Position numbers and translations under genes: made by a program
Part shown: positions 8,636-17,317 of the stretch, piece after piece
Layout: each line of letters begins with the position of its first letter
Position numbering within the stretch: position 1 is the first letter of the stretch
The notes under the pieces: model-generated
Database searches by the model: none
What the model was told of the DNA's origin: nothing
Seen by the model: the letters and a program-made list of their open reading frames with translations, nothing else
Source of the DNA: Mariniphaga sp041687215
GTDB lineage: Bacteria > Bacteroidota > Bacteroidia > Bacteroidales > Prolixibacteraceae
DNA: 64,000 nucleotides
Direction of reading: 5' to 3'
Assembly: GCF_041687215.1 (NCBI RefSeq)
Contig: NZ_JAWLCI010000003.1
Coordinates: 124,001 to 188,000, forward strand

Positions 8636-11600
8636 TCAGAAAACCGGCTGAATGGTAAAACTAAATTCGTAATCCTGCGCCGGAATGGAATATTTCCGAT
8701 AGGGCCGTGCACCCCACGAATTGTCGCCGGCCACGCCCATCATTTTCAGGTCGCAGGTTACAAAAACGCCGTCCTTTTTTACAATATCGTTGGTATGCCG
8801 GTAATCTTCAGCATCTTTCATGTCAAAATCTTCTACCGGATTGTGCAGTGCAGAAAAACCAACAAGCGGCTCTCCTGAAACACGGATTCCCACACCATTT
8901 TCGTTGCGCAGTTCAAACCAGCGTACATCAGTTTTGTAACCGTTTTCCTGCGGACGCACATACTTAAAATACTGGCCGGCCACTTTCCCGGCATATTTTC
9001 CCACAAAAGCGCTCCTGTTTCTGTCCACATAATTTTCGTGTGGTCCGCGACCAAAATATTCCAGATTTTCGAAATTTACCGGCAGTTTCCATTTCAGACC
9101 AAAACGCGGAAGGTCGGGTATTTCACTTTCACCGGTTTCCAACTGTGTGTTTATGTAAATCGTTCCGTCGCCAAAAATCGTGTACGTTACTATCTGTTTT
9201 GAATTCACTTTTTCGTGGTTGAAATGTGTTGCAATCACCACTTTCCCTGGATCGGACTGTGAACTTTCAATAGAAGAGGGTAAAGCTTCGTTGGTCACTT
9301 CGCGCCAGATTCCGAGACGGGAAATCATGTTACTCCCTTTGTCGTTATCATTTGGCGGTCGCCAGAAATTCACCCGCGGACCTTTTTGCAGCAATTCCAT
9401 TCCGTTTATTTCGTAAGAAGTAAAAGTGCCGGAATTTTTATCCAACTGAATTTTAAAATTGATGCCGGTAACTTCCAGTATGTTTGCAGTTTCAGTAAGT
9501 TGAAGTGCATCATATTCCAGAGTTTCAGATTTTTCCGGAACAAACATTTCAAATTGAAACTGGTCATGCGCCACTTCAAAACCTGCCGGCCTGAAAGGTT
9601 TGTTTTGATTCAGTTTCACCGAAAAATCGATGAAATATTCCACATCGGGTTTTGGGGTGAAATTGGTAAAAGGCGGGTTGATTATTCTGTTTGAATGTGG
9701 CTCAAGGTTGAAATTTTCCAGAATCCCGGAGTATATTTTTTCACCATTTCCAGAAATTGTCCAGCTTATTTCATAATTACTTAAATCAATAAAATCGTGG
9801 AAGTTAGAAATTTTATACCCGTTCTGAACTTCCTCAAAACGAACATTCTGATAGGCATACTTTACTTCGTTTATTGCCGGGTGCGGGGTATAATCGGCCG
9901 AAATGATTCCGTTGCACACAAAATTGTAGTCGGTTGGCATTCCTTCTCCGTAATCTCCGCCGTAAGCCCAGAACTCTGTGCCACTTTCGTCGGTTTTCGC
10001 CAGCGCCTGGTCAATCCAGTCCCAAATGTAACCGCCCTGCAACTGGTCGTTTCCTTCGCGGTAAATCACTTCCCACAAATCAACCAAATTGCCGTTGCTG
10101 TTACCCATGGCATGGGAATATTCGCTGGCAATCATGGTTTTGGGCTGCCATTCCGAAGCATATTTTTCAAGTGTTTGAACTCCCGGGTATTGCGGACAGA
10201 AAATGTCGGTGTTGTCGCCCATAATGGCCCGTTCGTAGTGAATGGGACGCGACGGGTCGCGTTCTTTTATGGCTTTGTATCCGGCTGTGAAAACAACACC
10301 ATCGCCGGCTTCATTTCCCATGGACCAAACAACCACCGAAGGATGATTTTTGGTGCGTTCTACCATGCGCATCATGCGATCCACATGAGCGGCTGTCCAT
10401 TCCGGCTTTTTTGCAAGCGAATGTTCGTCGTAGTACATACCGTGCGATTCGATGTTGGCTTCATCGGTAATGTACAAACCGTATTCATCGCAAAGTTCGT
10501 AAAACCGCTCATGAGCAGGGTAGTGGCTGTTTCGCACTGCATTGATATTATGCTGCTTCATCAGCTTAATTTCCTGAATCATCTGCTCTTCAGAAATTAC
10601 ATGGCCGGTGTACTGGTTATGTTCGTGACGATTAACACCTTTAATGAGAACAGGAACGCCATTTACACAAAACAAGGTGTTAATGAGTTCAATTTCGCGG
10701 AATCCAATGCGGTGATTCACCGTTTCAACGGTTTTTCCGGCTTCATTTTTCAGAATAATTATGAGCGTGTAAAGATTTGGGGTTTCCGCTGTCCATTTTT
10801 TCGGATTGAATATTTCCTTTGAAAAAGTGAGCTGCAATTCTTCTTTTCGGTTGATTTTTGCTTCCTGAGATTCCTCAGTTACCAATTCAAGGTTTTCATC
10901 GTAAAGTTGAAACGCAACCTGGAAATTTCCGGAACGGAAACGGTTGGTATGGTTTTTCAAATCCACATCCAGTTTTAGTGTTGCATTTTTGTATTCCGCA
11001 TCAAGGTCGGTTTTTGCAAAGAAATCGCGAATGCGCACTTTTGGAGTAGAATAGAGGAAAACTTCGCGTTCGATACCACTGATTCTCCAGAAATCCTGGC
11101 ATTCAAGGTACGAACCGTCCGACCAGCGGAAAACTTCGGTTGCCAGCACGTTTTCGCCTTCCTGTAAGTAATCGGTTATATCCCACTCGGCAGGAGTTTT
11201 ACTGCCCTGGCTGTAGCCCACTTTCTGTCCGTTCACATAAAGGTAGAAAGCCGATTTTACTGCGCCAAACTGGATAAATACCTGGCGTCCGTCCCAGCTT
11301 TCGGGAATGGAAAATGTGCGCCGGTAAGAACCTACCGGATTGTAATCATCAGGAACATCTCCCGGATTTGCCGGGTAAATCTTATCGATAAATTTCATTT
11401 CGTCAGAAACCGGAGCTTTGTAATCGGCAAATTCATATTGGTGGTTCACATAAATCGGAATTCCGTAACCTTCAATTTCCCAGTTGGACGGTACCGGAAT
11501 TTCATCCCAACCTGAAACATCGTAATCCGGTTTGTAAAAATCAACCGGGCGGTCGGCGGGTTTGCGCACCCAATTGAATTTCCACATTCCGTTCAAACTT

Positions 11601-11836
11601 TTGTAATAAACCGACTGGTTTTTTTTCAAAGTAAGCGCTTCTTCCGCCGTACGAAATGGAATGAAAAAAGTACGGGGTTTTTCTTTGTTCTGGTTGAACA
11701 TGGCCGGATTTTCCCAATCGGGTAATTCGGTATTTTGTGCAGTCAACATATTTTTTCCCGCTGGAAATATCAGGAAGAAAACAATTAAAAAAGCAGTAAT
11801 TTGATTCATTTGATTGAAATTATATTTAAAAAACAT
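8636..11836 (-). CDS. GH2 beta-galactosidase (LacZ type), secreted
   Basis: This is a full-length LacZ-like family 2 enzyme (1066 residues from the ATG at 11834-11836). I preferred this ATG to the upstream TTG at 11860. An ATG at 11807-11809 would give an even cleaner signal peptide ending near LTAQ, so the start is uncertain. The order is signal, sugar-binding domain (about 40-260), Ig-like domain, TIM barrel (about 385-670) and beta-galactosidase small chain (about 770-1065). The acid/base Glu is in GNEAGDG (E509) and the nucleophile in SEYSHAMGNS (E572). In this setting it may trim galactose side chains of rhamnogalacturonan, but no pectin gene is directly linked. Confidence 0.93.
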   Translation of the reverse strand: MFFKYNFNQMNQITAFLIVFFLIFPAGKNMLTAQNTELPDWENPAMFNQNKEKPRTFFIPFRTAEEALTLKKNQSVYYKSLNGMWKFNWVRKPADRPVDFYKPDYDVSGWDEIPVPSNWEIEGYGIPIYVNHQYEFADYKAPVSDEMKFIDKIYPANPGDVPDDYNPVGSYRRTFSIPESWDGRQVFIQFGAVKSAFYLYVNGQKVGYSQGSKTPAEWDITDYLQEGENVLATEVFRWSDGSYLECQDFWRISGIEREVFLYSTPKVRIRDFFAKTDLDAEYKNATLKLDVDLKNHTNRFRSGNFQVAFQLYDENLELVTEESQEAKINRKEELQLTFSKEIFNPKKWTAETPNLYTLIIILKNEAGKTVETVNHRIGFREIELINTLFCVNGVPVLIKGVNRHEHNQYTGHVISEEQMIQEIKLMKQHNINAVRNSHYPAHERFYELCDEYGLYITDEANIESHGMYYDEHSLAKKPEWTAAHVDRMMRMVERTKNHPSVVVWSMGNEAGDGVVFTAGYKAIKERDPSRPIHYERAIMGDNTDIFCPQYPGVQTLEKYASEWQPKTMIASEYSHAMGNSNGNLVDLWEVIYREGNDQLQGGYIWDWIDQALAKTDESGTEFWAYGGDYGEGMPTDYNFVCNGIISADYTPHPAINEVKYAYQNVRFEEVQNGYKISNFHDFIDLSNYEISWTISGNGEKIYSGILENFNLEPHSNRIINPPFTNFTPKPDVEYFIDFSVKLNQNKPFRPAGFEVAHDQFQFEMFVPEKSETLEYDALQLTETANILEVTGINFKIQLDKNSGTFTSYEINGMELLQKGPRVNFWRPPNDNDKGSNMISRLGIWREVTNEALPSSIESSQSDPGKVVIATHFNHEKVNSKQIVTYTIFGDGTIYINTQLETGESEIPDLPRFGLKWKLPVNFENLEYFGRGPHENYVDRNRSAFVGKYAGKVAGQYFKYVRPQENGYKTDVRWFELRNENGVGIRVSGEPLVGFSALHNPVEDFDMKDAEDYRHTNDIVKKDGVFVTCDLKMMGVAGDNSWGARPYRKYSIPAQDYEFSFTIQPVF

Positions 11837-12000
11837 TGTGGTCTTTTTAATTTTTTTCAAAAGTAATTATTTTGAGGGGATTTTATCTTCAATTTGAAAA
11901 TTTCGTTGCTAAAATGCTGAAAAAGGCCAAAGAAAAAGAAAAAAGAATCATAGTTTGCATGCGATTTTCGTTTTATTTTGAAAAGAATTTTAAACCATGT

Positions 12001-12018
12001 ATTATTTCCCGAAATAAT
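12001..12018. promoter_or_regulatory. Perfect 8+8 inverted repeat upstream of the zinc dehydrogenase
   Basis: ATTATTTCCCGAAATAAT has 8-bp arms around a CC spacer and ends 17 bp before the ATG at 12036. It may be a repressor operator or a 5'-UTR hairpin. No cognate regulator is encoded nearby. Confidence 0.35.
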
Positions 12019-12035
12019 CAAAAACCAGTATTTAT

Positions 12036-13082
12036 ATGAAAGCAGCAGTTTTAGAATCATACAGTCACTTTGAATGGAAAGAAGTTGAAACCCCGAAAGT
12101 CAAACCCGGCGAGGTTTTGGTACGCATTCAGTTTGCCAGCATTTGCGGTACCGACATGCACATTTTTCCCGGCGACTTTCATCCGAGAACTCCGGTTCCG
12201 TTTATTCCCGGCCACGAAATGGGAGGGATAGTTGCCGAAGTTGGTGAAGGTGTTTCGGGTTTTAATCCTGGAGACAAAGTGGCTGTCGATCCGATAATCT
12301 GGTGCGGTGAATGTCCTGCCTGCCAGCGGAAACACTACCCGGCCTGCACGAGTCTTAAATTGCTGGGTGTGGACATGGACGGCGGTTTTGCTGAATTCAT
12401 TTCAGTGCCCCCGCACATGTTGTTTAAAGCAGCATCGCATTTACCCGACGAACACGTGGCTCTGGTTGAAATTTACGGAATTGGTTTCCATGCCAATAAC
12501 CGGGCGAAAACAAAAGAGGGAGACACCTTGGCTATTTGGGGAGCCGGCAGGGTAGGACAGGTGATTTTACAGGCCGCCCGCACCAAAACCAAGGGAACCA
12601 TATTTATGGTCGATCCGCTGGAGAACCGTTTGCAAATAGCTGAAAAATTCAATGAAAATGTCATCGGAATTAATCCCAAAAAAGAAAATCCGGTGGAGGC
12701 GATAAAACGGCATACAGGCGGTAAAGGCGTTGACATTGCATTTGAAGCTGTAGGACATGCTGAAGAAATTGAAGGAGTTTACACGCCGGTACGCAGTTGC
12801 ATTCAGAGTTTGCGTGGCGGCGGTAAAGTTTGTGTGCTTGGACTGAGCGACGAACCTTCGCCGGTAGTTTTTAAAGAATTAATTTGGAAAGAAGCGCAGA
12901 TAATTACTTCCCGCGTTAGCGATGGTGAGTTTACCGAGGTAATTGAACATTTAAACAGAGGAAACCTGAAACCCGATGCTCTGATTTCAAAAGTTATGCC
13001 CGGATCGGAGATTCAAAAAGCATTCGAACTTGTTCAAAAAGAAAAAGAGAAATATTTGAAAGTGCTGCTGGATTTCCGGTAG
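12036..13082 (+). CDS. Zinc-dependent MDR alcohol/polyol dehydrogenase
   Basis: These 348 residues make a complete medium-chain dehydrogenase. The catalytic-zinc residues include C37 (in ICGTD) and the GHE at 59-61. The four structural-zinc cysteines are C90, C93, C96 and C104. The Rossmann nucleotide-binding motif GAGRVGQV lies near 168-175, followed by an acidic VDP that favours NAD(H). Such enzymes oxidise or reduce sugar acids and polyols. The uxa genes start 300 bp downstream, and no classical UxuB (fructuronate reductase) is present. It is therefore a good candidate for the fructuronate-to-mannonate reduction, but the sequence alone does not fix the substrate. It is separated from uxaE by a repeat-rich gap and a promoter. 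Confidence 0.88.
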   Translation: MKAAVLESYSHFEWKEVETPKVKPGEVLVRIQFASICGTDMHIFPGDFHPRTPVPFIPGHEMGGIVAEVGEGVSGFNPGDKVAVDPIIWCGECPACQRKHYPACTSLKLLGVDMDGGFAEFISVPPHMLFKAASHLPDEHVALVEIYGIGFHANNRAKTKEGDTLAIWGAGRVGQVILQAARTKTKGTIFMVDPLENRLQIAEKFNENVIGINPKKENPVEAIKRHTGGKGVDIAFEAVGHAEEIEGVYTPVRSCIQSLRGGGKVCVLGLSDEPSPVVFKELIWKEAQIITSRVSDGEFTEVIEHLNRGNLKPDALISKVMPGSEIQKAFELVQKEKEKYLKVLLDFR

Positions 13083-13262
13083 AAAGCCGGCTGAAACCGG
13101 CTGAAATCGGCTGCCCAACTAAGGCTGGCCGTTGTTATCAGATTTTGAGGGCTGCAGTTGAATAAATTATGCTCCGGGCTCAGCCTAATGTTCAGAATAA
13201 ATAAAAATTGTCAACCAGCCGGCTTCAGACCTGCTTTTAACGCTTCTGAATTATCATATTTT
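13083..13262. repeat. Intergenic imperfect palindromic repeat with CCGGCTGAAA units
   Basis: The left end holds about three head-to-tail copies of a ten-base unit, CCGGCTGAAA, at 13086-13112. The right end (about 13216-13240) carries the inverse, CCAGCCGGCTTCAG. Internal AGGCT/AGCCT arms add to the fold. This looks like a degenerate dispersed intergenic palindrome of the kind common in Bacteroidota. No coding potential is seen. Confidence 0.5.
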
Positions 13263-13293
13263 AAGGAAAAAATTCCAAATCATCACGATTTTT

Positions 13294-13340
13294 TTTGAAA
13301 GTTTAAAATATATCTCTACTTTCGTGTTCGTACACGGAAA
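13294..13340 (+). promoter_or_regulatory. uxaE operon promoter with overlapping inverted repeat
   Basis: A -33 TTTG (13294-13297) and a -7 TACTTTCG (13317-13324) are separated by 19 bp, the expected Bacteroidota spacing. An inverted repeat with arms CGTGT (13323-13327) and ACACG (13332-13336), extended imperfectly by TTT/AAA flanks, covers the -7 element and predicted start site. It is a likely operator. The ATG follows at 13381. Confidence 0.5.
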
Positions 13341-13380
13341 CTTAAATTCGTTTGAAATCAAAAACTTTAAATACTAAAAA

Positions 13381-14628
13381 ATGATATTGGGAAAGTACAG
13401 TTTTGGAGTGGGAGACCGATTTAATCATCAGGGAGAGGCTCAGTTAAGTGCATTAATTACAGCTACTTCAGAAGGAGTGGAAGTAACACCTGTTTGGAAT
13501 AAATCGAACCGGGAACATAATATTGTTCATTCTGAACCGGTTGGAACACGAATGGAAGCGGATGCTGCAGTGAAAAATTTGGGTTGGGAAGGACCTTATT
13601 TTGTGGATGCCGACCACATTAACTTGTCCAATGTGGACCGGTTTATCGATCATGCCGACTTTTTTACGCTTGACGTTGCCATGTATATCGGAAATGAATC
13701 TTCTCAGGAAGATGTTGCTGCTTTCAAAAAATCCTGCGCTACTCTCGGGTCAGAGGTAACCATTCCTGGAATTCCGGAACCCATTCAGATTTCAGATGAA
13801 TTGCTGCAACAGGTTGCCGGAAAATACCTTGCAGCAATTAAAGAAGCCGGGAAAATTTACCGCCACATTGAAGAAAAAAAAGGTGCCGGAAATTTTGTGA
13901 CCGAAGTTTCCATGGACGAAGTGGAAACTCCACAAACACCTGTTGATATGTTTTTTATTTTGAAAATGATTGCCAATGAAAAAATTCCTGCACAAACCAT
14001 CGCACCTAAATTTACCGGACGCTTTAACAAGGGGGTGGATTACGTGGGTGATGTGGAGCAATTCGCCAAAGAATTTGAGCAAGATGTTTTGGTTATCGAT
14101 TATGCCGTAAAAGCTTTCGGTCTTCCGGAAAACCTGAAGCTCAGTGTTCATTCAGGATCCGATAAGTTTACAATTTACCCGGTTATGGCCAAAATCATAA
14201 AAAAACACAACAAAGGTCTTCATGTAAAAACCGCTGGCACAACTTGGCTCGAAGAGGTAATTGGTCTTGCCATTGCAGGAGATGAAGGTTTAATTGTAGC
14301 AAAAGAAATATATATCAAGGCATTGGAACGCAAAGTAGAATTATGTGCACCCTATGCTGATGTAATTGACATTGATGATTCTCAACTTCCCTCACCCGAC
14401 GAAGTTGCCGGCTGGACCGGTGAAAAATTTGCCAATACACTGCGTCACATTCCAGGCTACCCAGATTATAATCCCAATTTCAGGCAGTTGATACATGTTG
14501 GTTATAAAGTGGCTGCCGAGATGGGAGAAGAATACACCAATCTGCTAAAAAAATACGCTGATGTGGTTGGGAGTTGTGTGGAAGAAAACATTTACGACCG
14601 ACACCTGAAAAGATTGTTCGACCTTTAA
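13381..14628 (+). CDS. uxaE: UxaE: tagaturonate/fructuronate epimerase
   Basis: These 415 residues match the tagaturonate epimerase family first described in Thermotoga maritima. They convert D-tagaturonate to D-fructuronate and so bypass the altronate branch. Shared family signatures include VSMDEVETPQTP near 180, LSVHSGSDKFTIYP near 258-271, HVKTAGTTWLEE near 281-292 and FRQLIHVGYK near 367-376. The protein starts at a well-placed ATG 57 bp after its promoter. The next gene, uxaC, begins 12 bp after the stop, so the two are surely co-transcribed. The combination of UxaC and UxaE means galacturonate can enter the mannonate/KDG branch. Confidence 0.92.
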   Translation: MILGKYSFGVGDRFNHQGEAQLSALITATSEGVEVTPVWNKSNREHNIVHSEPVGTRMEADAAVKNLGWEGPYFVDADHINLSNVDRFIDHADFFTLDVAMYIGNESSQEDVAAFKKSCATLGSEVTIPGIPEPIQISDELLQQVAGKYLAAIKEAGKIYRHIEEKKGAGNFVTEVSMDEVETPQTPVDMFFILKMIANEKIPAQTIAPKFTGRFNKGVDYVGDVEQFAKEFEQDVLVIDYAVKAFGLPENLKLSVHSGSDKFTIYPVMAKIIKKHNKGLHVKTAGTTWLEEVIGLAIAGDEGLIVAKEIYIKALERKVELCAPYADVIDIDDSQLPSPDEVAGWTGEKFANTLRHIPGYPDYNPNFRQLIHVGYKVAAEMGEEYTNLLKKYADVVGSCVEENIYDRHLKRLFDL

Positions 14629-14639
14629 AAACGATACTG

Positions 14640-16043
14640 ATGAAAAAATTTATGGATGAAAATTTTCTGCTGCAAACAGAAACTGCGCAGAAATTATACC
14701 ACCAGCACGCGTCTAAAATGCCTGTTTTCGATTACCATTGTCACATTCCGCCAAATGAAATTGCCGAAGACAAACAATTTGAAAACATGGCTCAGATCTG
14801 GCTTTATGGCGACCATTACAAGTGGCGGGCCATGCGAGCCAACGGCGTTGACGAACGTTATTGTACCGGTAATGCTTCCGACTGGGAGAAATTTGAAAAG
14901 TGGGCTGAAACTGTTCCGAACACGCTCCGGAATCCGCTTTACCACTGGACACACCTGGAGCTTCAGCGGTTTTTTGGAATCAATAAATTATTAAATCCTT
15001 CAACCGCTAAAGAAATTTGGGACGAATGCAATGCCAAACTGCAAACCCCTGAATATTCGGTCAGAAATATTATTCGAATGGCAAATGTACATACCATTTG
15101 CACAACCGACGATCCTTTGGATTCACTGGAATATCACCGGCAAATAAAAGAAAGCGGGTTTGAGGTAGCTGTTTTACCTGCCTGGCGTCCAGATAAAGCC
15201 ATGGCTGTTGAAAATACCGGAACATTCAATCAATATCTGGATAAACTTTCAGAATTTTCCGATATTTCTATTGAAAGTTTTAGCAGTTTTATGGATGCAA
15301 TTCAAATTCGCCATAAGTTTTTCCATGAAAACGGCTGCCGGTTGTCCGATCACGGTTTGGAAACTGCCATTGCCGAAGATTATACAGAAAAAGAGATTCG
15401 CGATATTTTTGAGAAAATCAGGGGTGGAAATGATTTAACCAGACTGGAAATTTTAAAATTCAAAGCGTGCATGTTGTACGAATTTGGCATTATGGATCAC
15501 TCCCGTGGCTGGACACAGCAATTCCATTTGGGAGCCCTGCGAAACAACAGCACCCGGCTGTTCAGCAAACTGGGGCCGGATACCGGGCTGGATTCCATTG
15601 GCGATTTTGAAATTGCCCGTCCGCTTTCGAAATTTCTGGACAAACTGGACATGGAAAACAAATTGGCCAAAACCATTTTGTATAATCTGAACCCACGCGA
15701 TAACGAACTGATTGCAACCATGATGGGCAATTTTCAGGATGGTTCGGTTCCCGGAAAAATGCAGTTTGGCTCAGGATGGTGGTTCCTCGACCAAAAAGAT
15801 GGTATGGAAAAGCAAATGAACGCTTTATCAAATCTGGGACTACTGAGCCGTTTTGTGGGAATGCTAACCGATTCCAGAAGCTTTTTGTCTTATCCGCGTC
15901 ACGAATATTTCCGAAGAACTCTTTGCAACCTGATTGGCAACGACGTGGAAAACGGCGAAATTCCGAACGACATGGAATTGCTGGGGAAAATGGTGGAAAA
16001 CATCTGCTTTAACAACGCAAAAGCTTATTTTAATTTTGAATAA
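14640..16043 (+). CDS. uxaC: UxaC: glucuronate/galacturonate isomerase
   Basis: This uronate isomerase of 467 residues interconverts galacturonate with tagaturonate and glucuronate with fructuronate. I chose the ATG at 14640 because the open frame upstream of it lies inside uxaE. The protein then opens MKKFMDENFLLQT like known UxaC proteins and has their usual length of about 470. The metal-binding motif is DYHCHIPP near residues 32-39. Other family marks are CTTDDPLD near 155 and MLTDSRSFLSYPRHEYF near 400-415. It belongs to the amidohydrolase superfamily. It is translationally close-coupled to uxaE. Confidence 0.95.
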   Translation: MKKFMDENFLLQTETAQKLYHQHASKMPVFDYHCHIPPNEIAEDKQFENMAQIWLYGDHYKWRAMRANGVDERYCTGNASDWEKFEKWAETVPNTLRNPLYHWTHLELQRFFGINKLLNPSTAKEIWDECNAKLQTPEYSVRNIIRMANVHTICTTDDPLDSLEYHRQIKESGFEVAVLPAWRPDKAMAVENTGTFNQYLDKLSEFSDISIESFSSFMDAIQIRHKFFHENGCRLSDHGLETAIAEDYTEKEIRDIFEKIRGGNDLTRLEILKFKACMLYEFGIMDHSRGWTQQFHLGALRNNSTRLFSKLGPDTGLDSIGDFEIARPLSKFLDKLDMENKLAKTILYNLNPRDNELIATMMGNFQDGSVPGKMQFGSGWWFLDQKDGMEKQMNALSNLGLLSRFVGMLTDSRSFLSYPRHEYFRRTLCNLIGNDVENGEIPNDMELLGKMVENICFNNAKAYFNFE

Positions 16044-16078
16044 CATACCGGATTTCTTTTTTATTTCCGGTAGAATTG

Positions 16079-16099
16079 TATATTTGCAATCGATTGCAA
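16079..16099. promoter_or_regulatory. kdgK promoter -7 element overlapped by a LacI-type operator
   Basis: TATATTTG (16079-16086) is a consensus -7 element. It runs directly into the perfect 16-bp palindrome TTGCAATCGATTGCAA (16084-16099). The palindrome core AATCGATT fits the LacI-family pattern AAnCGnTT, so a LacI-type repressor responding to a uronate or KDG-type signal is likely. The kdgK ATG is at 16121. No LacI-family gene is in the window. Confidence 0.5.
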
Positions 16100-16120
16100 T
16101 ATCAACTTAAATTGAATTCA

Positions 16121-17158
16121 ATGAAGAAAAAAGTCGTTACATTTGGCGAAATCATGTTACGCCTGGCAACTCCCGGATATTTACGTTTTTCACAAAGCAA
16201 TGAATTAACTGCAACTTTTGGAGGCGGGGAAGCTAATGTGGCGGTTTCTCTTGCAAACTATGGCATTCCGGTTGACTATGTTACCCGGCTTCCAAAAAAC
16301 GATATTGGTCGCGCCTGCATGATGGATCTGCGTAAACATGGCGTTGGAACCGATAACATTGTTTGGGGTGGCGAACGTCTTGGAATATATTTTCTGGAAA
16401 CCGGAGCGGTGAGCCGTGGAAGCAAAGTGGTTTACGATCGCGCGCATTCAGCCGTTTCCGAAATAGAACCGGGAATGATTGACTGGGATGCTGTTTTTGA
16501 AGGTGCCACCTGGTTTCACTGGACAGGAATTACGCCGGCCATTTCGCAAAATGCTGCCGAAGTTTGTCTGGAAGCTATTAAAAAAGCTAATGAACTGGGT
16601 GTTACCGTTTCATGCGATTTGAATTACCGCAAAAACCTTTGGAAATACGGGAAATCAGCCGGTGAAGTGATGCCCGATTTGGTTGCCGGCACTGACATTA
16701 TATTGGGTAATGAAGAAGATGCTGAAAAAGTACTGGGAATTAAACCCGAAGGTGTGGATGTAACCGGCGGACATGTGGAAGGTGCTGCTTACGAGTCTGT
16801 TTCCAAACAAATTATGGAACGTTTTCCGGAATGTAAAAAAGTGATTACAACACTGCGTGGTTCGGTAAACGCCAACCACAATTCCTGGTCGGGTGTGCTT
16901 TGGGATGGAAAAAAACTTTACGAAGCGCCAACCTATCAAATCACTCATATAGTTGACCGTGTGGGAGGCGGCGATTCGTTTATGGGCGGACTCATTTACG
17001 GATTACTGACTTACGAAGGCAACGACCAGAAAGCACTAAACTTTGCTGTAGCTGCATCGTGTTTGAAACATACCGTTTACGGCGACTTCAACCAGGTTAC
17101 CGTTGATGAAGTAGAAAAACTGATGGGTGGCGATGCCTCAGGAAGAGTAGCGAGATGA
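16121..17158 (+). CDS. kdgK: KdgK: 2-keto-3-deoxygluconate kinase (PfkB family)
   Basis: This 345-residue sugar kinase phosphorylates 2-keto-3-deoxygluconate to KDPG. The start is the ATG at 16121. An in-frame upstream extension would read through the operator and lacks the family N-terminus. PfkB hallmarks are VVTFGEIMLRL at 5-15, FGGGEANVA at 33-41 and the ATP/catalytic loop VGGGDSFMGG at 281-290 with catalytic D285. It lies downstream of uxaC but has its own promoter and operator. The gap to eda contains GC-rich repeats, so coupling to eda is uncertain. Confidence 0.9.
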   Translation: MKKKVVTFGEIMLRLATPGYLRFSQSNELTATFGGGEANVAVSLANYGIPVDYVTRLPKNDIGRACMMDLRKHGVGTDNIVWGGERLGIYFLETGAVSRGSKVVYDRAHSAVSEIEPGMIDWDAVFEGATWFHWTGITPAISQNAAEVCLEAIKKANELGVTVSCDLNYRKNLWKYGKSAGEVMPDLVAGTDIILGNEEDAEKVLGIKPEGVDVTGGHVEGAAYESVSKQIMERFPECKKVITTLRGSVNANHNSWSGVLWDGKKLYEAPTYQITHIVDRVGGGDSFMGGLIYGLLTYEGNDQKALNFAVAASCLKHTVYGDFNQVTVDEVEKLMGGDASGRVAR

Positions 17159-17317
17159 AAGCCTCCCCCAACCCCTCCGTGGGAGGGGAGAAAGAAAAAA
17201 AGAGACCTTCCTAATCCCTATAAAGGAGGGACTTGATTGAAATAAAGGATTACAATTTTAAAAAACTGGTTGTCCCGCCAGTTCTCCCCCTTGGGGGAGA
17301 TAGAGGGGGCTTTAATT
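17159..17317. repeat. Cluster of GC-rich CCTCCC/GGGAGG palindromes between kdgK and eda
   Basis: Three short imperfect inverted repeats follow each other: CCTCCCCC...GTGGGAGGGG near 17162-17190, CTTCCTAATC...AAAGGAGGG near 17207-17230, and CTCCCCCTTGGGGGAG near 17284-17299 with trailing AGAGGGGGC. They stand out from the AT-rich surroundings and resemble the dispersed GGGAG-type intergenic repeats of Bacteroidota. They could cause mRNA processing or attenuation between the two genes. Confidence 0.5.

Noticed and set aside
9797..10822. 341-codon plus-strand frame inside the GH2 gene
   Set aside because: It lies wholly antisense to a clear LacZ-type protein with intact catalytic residues, and its translation shows no domain.
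14574..14639. Longer N-terminus for UxaC
   Set aside because: The extension is the uxaE coding sequence in another frame. The ATG at 14640 gives the family-typical start.
16084..16120. Longer N-terminus for KdgK
   Set aside because: It would translate through the promoter and operator, and adds residues not seen in the family.
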